This document shows positions 33,293 to 42,557 of a stretch of 64,000 nucleotides of DNA, one piece after another (positions within the stretch are counted from its first letter, which is position 1; the number at the start of each line of letters is the position of its first letter). Below the pieces are notes generated by a model, which was given only the letters and a program-made list of their open reading frames with translations, was not told the origin of the DNA and searched no databases. Position numbers and translations under genes: made by a program. The stretch is from Lacrimispora sp. 210928-DFI.3.58 (GTDB lineage Bacteria > Bacillota > Clostridia > Lachnospirales > Lachnospiraceae): the NCBI RefSeq assembly GCF_020554865.1, contig NZ_JAJCIC010000006.1, positions 1 to 64,000 on the forward strand, in the 5' to 3' direction.

Positions 33293-34255
33293 TTAGGAAT
33301 TCACAACATTGACCGGTTTTCCATCTACAAAAGCTTTCAGATTGTCTACTGCAATATTCATCAATCTCTGTCTTGACTCCTTAGATGCCCAGGCAATATG
33401 CGGTGTGATGATACAATTCTTTGCAGACAAAAGTGGATTATCTGCACAGATAGGCTCCGTAGAAACCACATCAACTGCTGCTCCTCCTACTTTTCCGCTG
33501 TTTAAAGCATCTCTTAAGTCCTCCTCCACAATCAATGGCCCTCTGGAATCATTAATGATCAATACTCCATCCTTCATCTTGCTAATATTGTCTTTATTTA
33601 TGATCCCCTGCGTAGCTGGAAACAGAGGACAATGAAGAGAGATCACATCAGAAACCTCAAAAAGTTCATCCAGAGAAGCATATCTGCAGCTTTCACTTTC
33701 CAGTCCATCTATTTTATGGGTATCAAAAGCTACAACCTTCATACCCAAAGCCTGAGCAATACGCGCTGTTCCCTGCCCAATTCGTCCAAATCCGATGATT
33801 CCCATTGTCTTACCTGCCAACTCAATGAGAGGATAGTTCCAGAAACACCAATCCTGGTTATTGGTCCAGTCCCCCTTCTTCACACATCGGGAATGTTCCC
33901 CGATATGATGGCACAGCTCAAGTAAAAGGGCTATCGCATACTGAGAAACTGCATCTGTTCCATAAGTGGGGATATTGGTTACAATGATTCCTGCCTCCTT
34001 AGCAGCTTCAACATCCACTACATTGTAACCTGTAGCCAATACACCAATATATTTCATTTGGGGGCAGGCTTTCATGGTTTCTCTTGTAATCGGTGTTTTA
34101 TTTGTATATACTACTTCTGCATCCCCTATTCTTTCCACAATCTGACTGTGATCTGTGGTTCTGTCATATACTGTTAATTCTCCCAACTCTTCAAAGCCAT
34201 TCCAACTCAGATCTCCCGGATTCTCTGTATATCCATCTAAAATAACGATTTTCAT
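33293..34255 (-). CDS. D-2-hydroxyacid dehydrogenase (hydroxypyruvate/glyoxylate reductase type)
   Basis: The 320-residue NAD-dependent dehydrogenase has the Rossmann motif GKTMGIIGFGRIGQGTA, catalytic Arg in INDSRGPLI, Glu in VVSTEPIC and His in ITPHIAWAS. It resembles hydroxypyruvate/glycerate dehydrogenases. It is the last gene of the AT-rich island operon, 15 bp after the TIM-barrel isomerase gene. Reduction of hydroxypyruvate, glyoxylate or another 2-oxoacid released by the pathway is likely. The gene is visibly richer in A/T-ending codons than pgi next door. Confidence 0.9.
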   Translation of the reverse strand: MKIVILDGYTENPGDLSWNGFEELGELTVYDRTTDHSQIVERIGDAEVVYTNKTPITRETMKACPQMKYIGVLATGYNVVDVEAAKEAGIIVTNIPTYGTDAVSQYAIALLLELCHHIGEHSRCVKKGDWTNNQDWCFWNYPLIELAGKTMGIIGFGRIGQGTARIAQALGMKVVAFDTHKIDGLESESCRYASLDELFEVSDVISLHCPLFPATQGIINKDNISKMKDGVLIINDSRGPLIVEEDLRDALNSGKVGGAAVDVVSTEPICADNPLLSAKNCIITPHIAWASKESRQRLMNIAVDNLKAFVDGKPVNVVNS

Positions 34256-34269
34256 CTGTCTGATCCTCC

Positions 34270-35166
34270 TTAATCCTCAACCAGTGCCCATGCACGGTTC
34301 AGCACTCTCTTGGTATTTGCCAAAACAATTTCTTCGTCCTCATCCCCTACCAGAGTCACCTCCATAGATAAAACCAAGGGATTCTTACTGTTGAAAAAGC
34401 CCTCCTGCTTCAATACTGTCAGATAATCAACCAGTTCTGCAGTATCATTGGCGCTGTCAGGGAAGCCCATACGCGGATGCTTATCACCGTAGGCAGTGCA
34501 TCCCTCTTTTACAACAGCATTGCCGAAATGAAGATGCGTAATATAAGGCCTTAGTGTCTGGATCACAAATTTAGAGGTCTCATATGTAGTCGGGAAATGG
34601 GACAGGTCAACCAAAAGGCCAAAATTATGATTAGTCATTCTCATGTCAGCTGCAAATTTAGCTGCATAGGGAGCCGGTCCGATAAGAGCCGCCTTATCCA
34701 TATCAAAATCAAATACCTCCAGCTCTATCATCATATTCTTCTTTGCTGCATAATCACAGAGATTTCTGGTGGTTTTTAAAAGCTGTTTATAAGCCTGCTC
34801 CTTTGTAGCCTCTTCCCACTTTCCGGCCAAAAAAGCGATACCCTTTGCCCCCAAATACTCTGCCTCATCAATAGCCTCAATCAGGGTAGCCTCTGCCGCC
34901 TTTCTGCCCTCCTCATCAATATCGTTGGGATTCAGCTTCGGTCCGAGGAGCCTCGGCTGTGCTCCATAGCACACCTTCAGGTGAGACTGTTCCAGCAGCT
35001 TCTTTACCGCCTCTCTTTCCTCATCATCCTTACATTTTGTAAGCTCAATCGCATCAAAATAATCATCTGCCGCAATCCTTTTGATTGATTCCAAAACTCC
35101 CATCTTTGGAAAAGACATCCATCGGATGGTTCCTATCTGAAAATATTTGTGAATAGATTCTCTCAT
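34270..35166 (-). CDS. Sugar phosphate isomerase/epimerase-like TIM barrel
   Basis: This 298-residue xylose isomerase-like TIM barrel of the IolE/Hyi type has metal-ligand and barrel motifs such as MIELEVFDFDMDKAALIGP, NFGLLVDLSHFPTTYE, ITHLHFGNAVV and LVLSMEVTLVGDEDEE. Its relatives isomerise hydroxypyruvate, inosose or ketose sugars. Encoded beside a hydroxyacid dehydrogenase, a hydroxypyruvate-isomerase-type step is one option, not shown. It begins 64 bp after the epimerase gene. Confidence 0.82.
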   Translation of the reverse strand: MRESIHKYFQIGTIRWMSFPKMGVLESIKRIAADDYFDAIELTKCKDDEEREAVKKLLEQSHLKVCYGAQPRLLGPKLNPNDIDEEGRKAAEATLIEAIDEAEYLGAKGIAFLAGKWEEATKEQAYKQLLKTTRNLCDYAAKKNMMIELEVFDFDMDKAALIGPAPYAAKFAADMRMTNHNFGLLVDLSHFPTTYETSKFVIQTLRPYITHLHFGNAVVKEGCTAYGDKHPRMGFPDSANDTAELVDYLTVLKQEGFFNSKNPLVLSMEVTLVGDEDEEIVLANTKRVLNRAWALVED

Positions 35167-35230
35167 TTTCGCTTTCCACCTTTCATCTGAGCTTCCATTT
35201 TTATTGCAAACATACTATTGCCTTCTATAA

Positions 35231-36139
35231 TCAATCCGGTGATTTTTGATACTGTAAATCCTGCTCTAACCAGCTTAAATATCTTTCCATTCCTTCCTCA
35301 AAACCTATCTGGGGCTCCCAGCCGAAGTCCTCTTTAATACGGCTTATATTCAAAGAATTCTCTGTAAACCCAAGTTTACCTGACCCAATGGAAATTTGAT
35401 ATTCAGGATAACGTTTTTTTAATATCCTTAGAACCTGTTTGAAGCTGGTAAGGACTCCGCTGGAAAGGTTGTATTCCGTATGCGGCAAAACAGAAGCATG
35501 AAGTATCTGTTCAATTCCTGCTGAGACATCATCCACATAAATGAAATCCTGTTGCTGGTCTATTCCACTCTCCCTATTTATCTTTCCTTTTTTGTATAAT
35601 TCCTCCGCCATTTCCCGAATCGGACAGGAAACGTAACGTCCCGGACCATAAACATAGCTTACTCTTAATGACACGCTTTCCATACCATAATTTCTGACCA
35701 TCTCCTCCCCACAGATTTTTGATGCTCGGTAGGGAAGATTTCCTTTTCTTGTGTCTTCTTCTTTTACATCAATGGGGGCATCCGGTGCATAGACTCCAGC
35801 AGAACTAATATAAATAAATCTGGATACCTGGTACTTTTTTGCCACTTTCAGAGAATTTAAAACACCGATCACATTGGTCCGGTAAATTTTGTATGGATCA
35901 TCCAGATATAATTTAGGAGAGGAAACTCCTGCATTGTGAATAACACGGTCAATCTTATTTTCCTGAAATACCTGCGTCAGCCGCTTCTCATCTGTCACAT
36001 CTCCCTGATACCATGCACAATCAACCGCTGTTTTAGGCATATGTGCAGAATAGACAACCAGCTCTTCATTATGATCACAAAGTCGCTGCACCAAATTGTT
36101 TCCAATCAGGCCTCCGCCCCCAACCAATAGGACTGCCAT
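35231..36139 (-). CDS. NAD-dependent epimerase/dehydratase (extended SDR) 1
   Basis: The 302-residue extended SDR has LLVGGGGLIGNNLVQ (variant Gly motif), FIYISSAGVYAP with the catalytic Ser, YRASKICGEEMV (Y-x-x-x-K) and VSYVYGPGRY. It is in the UDP-glucose 4-epimerase superfamily, which includes sugar-acid 2-dehydrogenases. In a catabolic operon with a DapA-like lyase, oxidation of a sugar acid is as likely as epimerisation of a nucleotide sugar. A paralogue lies at 40.1-41.1 kb. Confidence 0.85.
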   Translation of the reverse strand: MAVLLVGGGGLIGNNLVQRLCDHNEELVVYSAHMPKTAVDCAWYQGDVTDEKRLTQVFQENKIDRVIHNAGVSSPKLYLDDPYKIYRTNVIGVLNSLKVAKKYQVSRFIYISSAGVYAPDAPIDVKEEDTRKGNLPYRASKICGEEMVRNYGMESVSLRVSYVYGPGRYVSCPIREMAEELYKKGKINRESGIDQQQDFIYVDDVSAGIEQILHASVLPHTEYNLSSGVLTSFKQVLRILKKRYPEYQISIGSGKLGFTENSLNISRIKEDFGWEPQIGFEEGMERYLSWLEQDLQYQKSPD

Positions 36140-36155
36140 GAAAAGTCACACCCCC

Positions 36156-36614
36156 CTATTCAAATAATACGATCATCTCAATCTCTAATGGTGCATCTCC
36201 TGGGAGAGAAGATACTGCAATAGCAGTACGTGCATGTTTTCCAGCTTCTCCTAAAATCCGAACTAACAGATCAGAAGCTGCATTCATAACCTCTGACTGA
36301 CCCGTAAAGCCATATTTGGCCGCTATATAGCCGTTTACCTTGATTACTTCTTTCACTCGGTCCAGATTGCCAAGCACAGCCTTAACCTTTCCTAATTCAC
36401 ATATTGTTGCTTGTTCTGCAGCTTCTTTTGCCTGCTCCATAGTCACCTCATCGCCTACCGTTCCCTTAAAAATCGGCTTTCCATCTTTCAGCGGTGTGGA
36501 ACCTGATACAAACAACAGATTTCCGGCTATCTTGCCAGGTACAAACTGGGAATTATCTGCCTTTACTTCCGGCAATTTATAACCTGCATTTTCTATCTTC
36601 TGTTCAATTATCAA
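36156..36614 (-). CDS. RidA family enamine/imine deaminase-like protein
   Basis: A TTG at 36614 with AAGGAGG six bases upstream is taken as the start and gives 152 residues; the open frame to 36677 would overlap the hydrolase gene too far. RidA features: LLFVSGSTPLKDGKPIFKGTVGDEVTMEQAKEAAEQA, NLDRVKEVIKVNGYIA, and the C-terminal HARTAIAVSSLPGDAPLEIEMIVLFE with the conserved Arg and Glu. It belongs to the longer subgroup of about 150 residues. RidA proteins hydrolyse reactive enamines or carbamates; here it may clear an intermediate of the amide-hydrolase route. Confidence 0.85.
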   Translation of the reverse strand: MIIEQKIENAGYKLPEVKADNSQFVPGKIAGNLLFVSGSTPLKDGKPIFKGTVGDEVTMEQAKEAAEQATICELGKVKAVLGNLDRVKEVIKVNGYIAAKYGFTGQSEVMNAASDLLVRILGEAGKHARTAIAVSSLPGDAPLEIEMIVLFE

Positions 36615-37965
36615 TCTCTGCCTCCTTATCTGGCCATATAAATTTACCAAAGCCTTTCTTGCCAACCAACTGTCCATTTACATAGACTGCTTGTCCGCGC
36701 ACAAAAGTTGCCTCTATTTTCCCCTTATAGCACTTCCCCTCATACGCAAACTTATCGGATTTATTCTTCCAAAAGGTTTCCTTTGCTCTGAATATCCACT
36801 TTTTATCTGGATCCACTACAATAACATCTGCATCGTATCCCGGCGCTATTTTCCCTTTTTCTTTTAACCCGAACCGTTTAGCAGCATTTGTTGCTATTAA
36901 TTCTGCAAGTCTTTCCCAGGTCATTCCCCTTTTGTGGATTCCTTCATCGATCAAAGTTGGGATTGCTATATCCATTCCCGGAAAACCAGAAGATGCTTTC
37001 CAAAAATCCCCTTCTTTATCTGCTTCTGTATAAACGGTACTGTCTGTTCCGATGGTATCTACACTTTTATTCAGAACATATCTCCAAAGTTCATCCCTTT
37101 TATCTTCCGCCCGCAATGGCGGTCCGCATTTTGCATATGCACCATACTTTACAATGTCATCTTTTGTCAGTGATAGATACTGTGCACATGTTTCGGCCGA
37201 TACATCAGTACCATTTCTCCGTGCTATCTCAATGATTTCCATTGCTTCCGGACACGTTACATGACAAATATGAATTTTGCTCCCCGTAAGTGCCGCCATG
37301 ACACATACTTTTGCAACCTCCATTGCTTCAGCTACAATGGGACGGCTTTCTTCAAAGTATTCTTTCCCCGCTCCTCTACTCACAAATTCTTCTGTCAAAT
37401 TATCACATATAGAACTATTTTCTGCATGAATCCCAATGATCGTGTTCTGTTTTGACGTTCTTTCCATCAACTTTAAAAGATGATAATCATCAAAATACGG
37501 ATATGTTTTACCTGCTGGACAGGTAAATATCTTAAATCCTGCACTGCCGCTTTTTATCATATCTTCTAAAAGATCCAGGTTGCTGGGATAAGCTGCTCCC
37601 CATAATGCGATATCAATATACGCCTGCTCCTCAATCAGTCTTTTTCTCTGTTCAAACATAACTGTATTATCATTGTTCGGCATGAACTTTGACATTGGCA
37701 TTTCAATTACTGTAGTAAATCCGCCGCGAGCAGCCATAGCTGTTCCATAGTCAAATGGTTCTTTATTATTAATATGTCCATGGGTGTCAATTGCTCCTGG
37801 TAAAATCACCTTTCCGCTAAAATCCCACATTTCCTTTGCTTCAACCGGAACCTCTGGTGGAATCAGGGAACAGATTTTTCCCTGATTCACTCCTATCGTA
37901 CAAAATTGCAAACCTTCTGGTCCTAATACCCTTGCTCCCTGAAAGGCCACATCAAATTTAACCAT
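36604..37965 (-). CDS. Cyclic amidohydrolase (allantoinase/dihydropyrimidinase/hydantoinase-like)
   Basis: The 453-residue amidohydrolase carries the binuclear metal site: IDTHGHIN (HxH), GFKIFTCPAG with the lysine expected to be carboxylated, GIHAENSS, HICHVTCPEA and TIGTDST (Asp). The pattern fits cyclic-amide hydrolases that open hydantoin, dihydropyrimidine or allantoin rings. An M20 hydrolase, often the next step (N-carbamoyl hydrolysis), is encoded directly upstream, and RidA directly downstream with a ten-base overlap. The ring substrate is unknown. Confidence 0.88.
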   Translation of the reverse strand: MVKFDVAFQGARVLGPEGLQFCTIGVNQGKICSLIPPEVPVEAKEMWDFSGKVILPGAIDTHGHINNKEPFDYGTAMAARGGFTTVIEMPMSKFMPNNDNTVMFEQRKRLIEEQAYIDIALWGAAYPSNLDLLEDMIKSGSAGFKIFTCPAGKTYPYFDDYHLLKLMERTSKQNTIIGIHAENSSICDNLTEEFVSRGAGKEYFEESRPIVAEAMEVAKVCVMAALTGSKIHICHVTCPEAMEIIEIARRNGTDVSAETCAQYLSLTKDDIVKYGAYAKCGPPLRAEDKRDELWRYVLNKSVDTIGTDSTVYTEADKEGDFWKASSGFPGMDIAIPTLIDEGIHKRGMTWERLAELIATNAAKRFGLKEKGKIAPGYDADVIVVDPDKKWIFRAKETFWKNKSDKFAYEGKCYKGKIEATFVRGQAVYVNGQLVGKKGFGKFIWPDKEAEIDN

Positions 37966-37971
37966 CTTATA

Positions 37972-39207
37972 CTAGTCCTCCGATGCCATTAATCTCATAA
38001 CAGCAATGGCCAATGTTTTCGAAGCTTCCACAAGTTGATCGATAGAAACACACTCATTGGGAGCATGTCCCAATACAGGATCTCCCGGGCCAAAAATTGC
38101 GATAGGAATTCCGAGCTTTGCAAAACGGCTCCCATCACTATGCTGGTAATAACCCGTTGGCTCTACTTGTTTCCCCCGTACATCTTTCAGTGCTCCCAAT
38201 AATGTCTTTATTAAAGGATGCTCTGCATCTGTGTTTACACCAATATCATTATTCGTAATTTCTACAGACCACTCAAATGGCTGATCAGATTCTTCTGACA
38301 TTTTTCTAAGTAAATCTTCCAAACGACCCTTCACATACTCTTTCGTAATATTAGGCGTCATACGGCAGTCAATTCCCAACACACATTCTTCGGGTATAAT
38401 GTTTGTCAAGCTTCCTCCTTTTATTCTGGTAGTTGCTAATGTCGTTGCAGGAAGATAAGGAGGCTTGTTAGCCTGCAATTCTGGTACCAGCTCTTCATTT
38501 ACCAGCATAACAAATTTAGACATATGTATGGTTGCATTATTTCCGGCCCAGGGCATGGCTCCATGAGCTGCCTTTCCATGGATCGTAACAACGAAAAAGG
38601 CGATAGAGCGCTCACCGACTGCAACTTCATTATCAGTCTGCTCACCGATAATGGCCAGATCAGGCTTGAGAATGCCAGAATCTCTCAACCAACGCGCTCC
38701 TCTCCAGCTATGTGCTTCCTCATCTGCCACAGGATTAATCAATAAAGTACCCTTTAATGGGATTTCTGCCTTTTTTATTGCGCATGCTGCCATAATTTGA
38801 GCCAGAACAGAGCCTTTGTCATCTCCAGCTCCCCGCCCGTAAATCATCCCATTATCTACTACACCCTCAAAAGGATCGTATTTCCACTGGCTCAAATCAC
38901 CTGCCGGTACAGTGTCAATATGAGCATTCAGTAATAATGTAGGTCCCGGCTTTCCCTGAATCTTTCCAATAACACTGGGTTTCGTAATATTGTCGATTCC
39001 ATCATTTTTCGGTGATATCACTGTTTCCGGCGGAATAACAATTTCGGTTTCAATTCCATATTCCTCCAGCTTATTCTTACATAATTCTGCGATTTCTCTT
39101 GTATCACCAGGAGGATAATCACTGTGTGCCTGTATCAGGGCCTTCATAAAGCTGGTGATCTCCTCCCTGTTAATCAATGATACAACCTTTTGTTCTGCTG
39201 AATTCAT
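37972..39207 (-). CDS. M20 family metallo-amidohydrolase (ArgE/DapE type)
   Basis: The 411-residue dizinc hydrolase has NAHIDTVPAG (His, Asp), GRGAGDDKGSVLAQ (bridging Asp), VADEEAHSW (general-base Glu and metal Glu), HGKAAHGAMPW in the lid domain and a final LGHAPNECVS (His). It belongs to the ArgE/DapE group that removes acyl or carbamoyl groups from amino acids. In the operon it follows the DapA-family gene and precedes the cyclic amidohydrolase gene. Confidence 0.9.
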   Translation of the reverse strand: MNSAEQKVVSLINREEITSFMKALIQAHSDYPPGDTREIAELCKNKLEEYGIETEIVIPPETVISPKNDGIDNITKPSVIGKIQGKPGPTLLLNAHIDTVPAGDLSQWKYDPFEGVVDNGMIYGRGAGDDKGSVLAQIMAACAIKKAEIPLKGTLLINPVADEEAHSWRGARWLRDSGILKPDLAIIGEQTDNEVAVGERSIAFFVVTIHGKAAHGAMPWAGNNATIHMSKFVMLVNEELVPELQANKPPYLPATTLATTRIKGGSLTNIIPEECVLGIDCRMTPNITKEYVKGRLEDLLRKMSEESDQPFEWSVEITNNDIGVNTDAEHPLIKTLLGALKDVRGKQVEPTGYYQHSDGSRFAKLGIPIAIFGPGDPVLGHAPNECVSIDQLVEASKTLAIAVMRLMASED

Positions 39208-39227
39208 AAAATAAACCTCTCCTTTTA

Positions 39228-40112
39228 TTATAAAAGTTCCATTCCTTCAAGAATTTTTCTTAAACTTGCCTTTTGATCATCGTGTAAAGGAAGAATTGGT
39301 AAGAAACAGGGGCCAGCGTCAATGCCAAGCATAGTAAGCGCCTCTTTTATAACTGCCGGAAATGTTCCCATTCCAAATGCCAGTCTAAGAGGATTCAATC
39401 TATTCTGGCATTCCAACGCCTTGTTTCTATTACCCTTCTGATAATGATCATAGATATCCGCACATAGTCTGGGAGCAACATTGGCACATGCCGCAACAGC
39501 CCCGGCTCCTCCCTGACACAAGTTTGCATAAATTAAAGTATCTCTGCCCACGAGGACATTAAATTCCTTATCCTCTGTTTTCTGAATATAGCTGGATATT
39601 TGGGTAAAATCCCCTTTACTGTCCTTAATTCCCACAATATTAGGAATATCTGCCAAGCGTTCAACCAGTCCTGGTGCGAGATTTACCCCCGTTTTCGGGG
39701 TATTATTATAAAGCAGGATCGGTTTATCTGTGCTTTCTGCGATTACGCGGTAATGTTCAAACAACTCTTCATCATTAGGTGAGATAAACATGGGTGTCAA
39801 AACTGAAATTGCATCAACGCCTACATCACTTGCAATCTCAACCAATTCCATGGCACCCTTTGTTGTAATACTGTTTGCCCCTGCATAGACCGGCACTCTG
39901 CCATTGGTATATTCCTTTGCAGCAGACAGAATTTCCCGATATATATCATGATTTACTGCATAGAATTCGGCTGTTGTTCCCATTGCAAAAATTCCATGGA
40001 CCCCTCCGCTGATCATATAGTTAATCAACTTTTCTAATACTTTGTCATTAAATTTCCCCTCCTTTGTCAGAGGCGTAATCATTGCCGGAAGAATTCCCTT
40101 TGGTTTTAACAT
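39228..40112 (-). CDS. DapA/NAL-family lyase or aldolase
   Basis: The protein is 294 residues from the ATG at 40112 (AAAGGAG seven bases upstream); the longer open frame to 40265 lies inside the neighbouring epimerase gene and is rejected. The class I aldolase superfamily pattern is clear: GILPAMITPLTKEGKFN, FAMGTTAEFYAV (variant of GTTGE), ILLYNNTPKTG with the catalytic Tyr and VGIKDSKGD with the Schiff-base Lys. Relatives cleave N-acetylneuraminate, 2-keto-3-deoxy sugar acids or hydroxy-oxoglutarate. Its context argues against lysine biosynthesis. Confidence 0.88.
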   Translation of the reverse strand: MLKPKGILPAMITPLTKEGKFNDKVLEKLINYMISGGVHGIFAMGTTAEFYAVNHDIYREILSAAKEYTNGRVPVYAGANSITTKGAMELVEIASDVGVDAISVLTPMFISPNDEELFEHYRVIAESTDKPILLYNNTPKTGVNLAPGLVERLADIPNIVGIKDSKGDFTQISSYIQKTEDKEFNVLVGRDTLIYANLCQGGAGAVAACANVAPRLCADIYDHYQKGNRNKALECQNRLNPLRLAFGMGTFPAVIKEALTMLGIDAGPCFLPILPLHDDQKASLRKILEGMELL

Positions 40113-40131
40113 ATCTTTTCTCCTTTTTCTC

Positions 40132-41082
40132 TCATACAGGTGGTAATCCGCACTGTTTACGTACATCATTGATCGTTTTTCTTGCACCTTCTTTTGCTGA
40201 AAAATATGGTTCATATCCGAGCTCGTCCCTGGCTGCCGAACCATCAAACTTCCATCCGCATCCATAGTGTCCCGGTTTCAGCTCAATCTCTGCCTCCGGC
40301 AACAGAGTCATGATATAATCCTTCAATTCCTTCATAGGCATAATCTCACCTGTTATCGTAAATGCCTTTGACTTTGTATAGGGAACAGTACATGCAAGCA
40401 GCGTTGCTCTGGCTGCATCTTCTACATAAAGCCAGTTCGGAGCATCATCGCCATAATCCACAACACCTTTTATACCCATAGCAGGATTAACCATTAGCTG
40501 CGATGGATATGCACCATGCCGTCCCATTCTGCCCATTCCATAGACAATACAATACCTCAATGCAATATTATCGACTCCAAATTTTTGAGCATATGCTTTT
40601 CCTGCAAATTCCAGATAAGTTTTTATAGATGAATAATTATCCCATGGATGGGGCATTCCATCGTTTGGTATCCACTCTTCCTCATGCATGACCTGCGGAC
40701 CAAATATTGTTTGAGAACTGGCCCATACAACTCTGCGCAATTTTAATATACGTGCTGCCTCAAATACATTTAATGTGCCAATAATATTCACTTTGGCTGC
40801 TTCCAGATAATTCCTATCTGCCGCTCCCAGCAATCCCGCCTGATGAACGATGGTGTCAATCTGATAATCCTGGCACACTCGGATCAGTCCTGCCAGATCT
40901 CTGACATCTCCCTGCACCAAAGGAATTTCTGCAAGTTCTTCTGGTGAGAACAACATCTGAATGGAGGTATGATCCATCACATTATCATATCCCACAATTT
41001 CATGTCCTGCCCCCAGAAACTCCTTCATAATGTAAGATCCAATAAAACCGGTTGCACCTGTTAATAATACTTTCATATCCAC
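40132..41082 (-). CDS. NAD-dependent epimerase/dehydratase (extended SDR) 2
   Basis: The 316-residue extended SDR has KVLLTGATGFIGSYI at the start, VVWASSQTIFGP with the catalytic Ser region, NYSSIKTYLEFAGKAYAQK (Y-x-x-x-K shifted to a SSIK context) and LRYCIVYGMGR. It is diverged from the first epimerase of this operon. Together they may oxidise and epimerise the same sugar-acid skeleton. It is the first enzyme gene after the importer, only five bases after livF. Confidence 0.85.
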   Translation of the reverse strand: MDMKVLLTGATGFIGSYIMKEFLGAGHEIVGYDNVMDHTSIQMLFSPEELAEIPLVQGDVRDLAGLIRVCQDYQIDTIVHQAGLLGAADRNYLEAAKVNIIGTLNVFEAARILKLRRVVWASSQTIFGPQVMHEEEWIPNDGMPHPWDNYSSIKTYLEFAGKAYAQKFGVDNIALRYCIVYGMGRMGRHGAYPSQLMVNPAMGIKGVVDYGDDAPNWLYVEDAARATLLACTVPYTKSKAFTITGEIMPMKELKDYIMTLLPEAEIELKPGHYGCGWKFDGSAARDELGYEPYFSAKEGARKTINDVRKQCGLPPV

Positions 41083-41087
41083 CCTCC

Positions 41088-41795
41088 TTATCCAAGCCCC
41101 AGATATGCCTTTTTTACACGAGGATCATTCGCCAACTGCTTTGCATCTCCACTCATACTAACCCTTCCTGTTTCCAATACATACGCACGATCTGAAATTG
41201 CCAGCGCCATATTTGCATTCTGTTCTATTAAAAGAATTGTCACGCCCTGTTTATTAATAGACTGAATTAGCTCAAAAATCATCTGGACAAAATTTGGCGC
41301 CAGCCCTAAAGATGGCTCATCCAGTAAAAGAAGTTTTGGATCGTTCATTAACGCACGTCCAATAGCAAGCATCTGCTGTTCTCCTCCGGAAAGCGTTCCT
41401 GCCGTCTGTGTAATGCGCTCTTTCAGACGCGGGAACAAATCATAGATACGTTCATAAGCAGCCTCTGTTGCTTTTTTATCTTTTCTGGGATATGCTCCCA
41501 GACGCAGATTCTCCTTGACTGTCAATGCAGGAAATACTTCTCTTCCTTCAGGAGAAAAACCTATTTTTTTCCTTGCAATTAAATGCGTTGGCTGATTGGT
41601 AATATCATCATTCTCGAAGATAATCTTTCCTCTCTGTGCAGGAACTAACCCCATAATGGAATTAACAGTGGTTGATTTTCCGGCACCATTGCTTCCAATC
41701 AAAGAAACAATCTCTCCACTGGCAATCTGGAGGTCTATTCCTTTTAATGCATGAATATGGCCATAATATGTATTTAGTCCTTTAATCTCCAGCAT
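41088..41795 (-). CDS. livF: Branched-chain amino acid-type ABC transporter ATPase LivF
   Basis: The 235-residue ABC ATPase has Walker A GSNGAGKST, signature LSGGEQQ, Walker B LLLLDEPSLGLAP and H-loop-like region LLIEQNANMA, typical of LivF. It overlaps the end of livG by 14 bp, with GGAGGG before its ATG. As part of a HAAT-type importer it may carry amino acids, amides or aromatic/short acids rather than branched-chain amino acids. Confidence 0.93.
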   Translation of the reverse strand: MLEIKGLNTYYGHIHALKGIDLQIASGEIVSLIGSNGAGKSTTVNSIMGLVPAQRGKIIFENDDITNQPTHLIARKKIGFSPEGREVFPALTVKENLRLGAYPRKDKKATEAAYERIYDLFPRLKERITQTAGTLSGGEQQMLAIGRALMNDPKLLLLDEPSLGLAPNFVQMIFELIQSINKQGVTILLIEQNANMALAISDRAYVLETGRVSMSGDAKQLANDPRVKKAYLGLG

Positions 41796-42555
41796 TTCTT
41801 GTCCCTCCCAGATATGCCTCTATCACCCGCTCATTATTAATAATTTCTTCCGGGGTTCCCTGGGCAATCTTTTTTCCATGGTCGATCACATATATCCTGT
41901 CGGAAATATGCATAACGACATTCATATCATGTTCAATCAGAACAATTGTAAAGTTTTTATCCCTTAGTTCCTTGATAAAATGAAGCAATTCTTCTGATTC
42001 CTGTGGATTCATCCCTGCTGCCGGCTCATCCAGTAATATTAATTGAGCACCTGTTGCAATTGCCCGTGCAATTTCTACTTTTCTTTGATCACCATAGGGT
42101 AGATTGGAAGCATAATCATGGATTCTATCCCCCAATCCAAGTGAGTTTAAAATATCAATAGCCCGTTTTGTCTTTTCACTTTCTTCTAACTGGTATTTTT
42201 TATTTCTTAAAATCGTATCAAAGAAATTATATTGTGTTCGGATGTGGGTTCCTACCAGTACGTTTTCAATTACACGCATATTCGGAAATAAGCGGATATT
42301 CTGAAATGTACGTGAAATTCCCGCCTCTACTATTTTGAGGGGTTTTTGATTATGGATCGCCTTTCCATCAAACAGTATTTCTCCTGAATCAATGGAGTAA
42401 ACACCAGTTAACATATTAAATACCGTTGTCTTTCCAGCACCATTGGGCCCAATCACACTGACAATTTCCCCTTTTTCCACTTCAAAATTTACATGATCTA
42501 CTGCAATAAGACCGCCAAATCTTTTTGTGATCTCATTCACCTGCAAATATGCCAT
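41782..42555 (-). CDS. livG: Branched-chain amino acid-type ABC transporter ATPase LivG
   Basis: From the second ATG (42555, AAGGAG eight bases upstream; the first ATG at 42561 is too near the RBS) it has 257 residues: Walker A GPNGAGKTT, the long LivG insertion after FQNIRLFPNMRVIENVLVG, signature-region LPYGDQRKVEIARA and Walker B LILLDEPAAGMNP. LPYGDQ in place of LSGGQ is normal for LivG. Confidence 0.93.
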   Translation of the reverse strand: MAYLQVNEITKRFGGLIAVDHVNFEVEKGEIVSVIGPNGAGKTTVFNMLTGVYSIDSGEILFDGKAIHNQKPLKIVEAGISRTFQNIRLFPNMRVIENVLVGTHIRTQYNFFDTILRNKKYQLEESEKTKRAIDILNSLGLGDRIHDYASNLPYGDQRKVEIARAIATGAQLILLDEPAAGMNPQESEELLHFIKELRDKNFTIVLIEHDMNVVMHISDRIYVIDHGKKIAQGTPEEIINNERVIEAYLGGTRNAGD

Positions 42556-42557
42556 TC

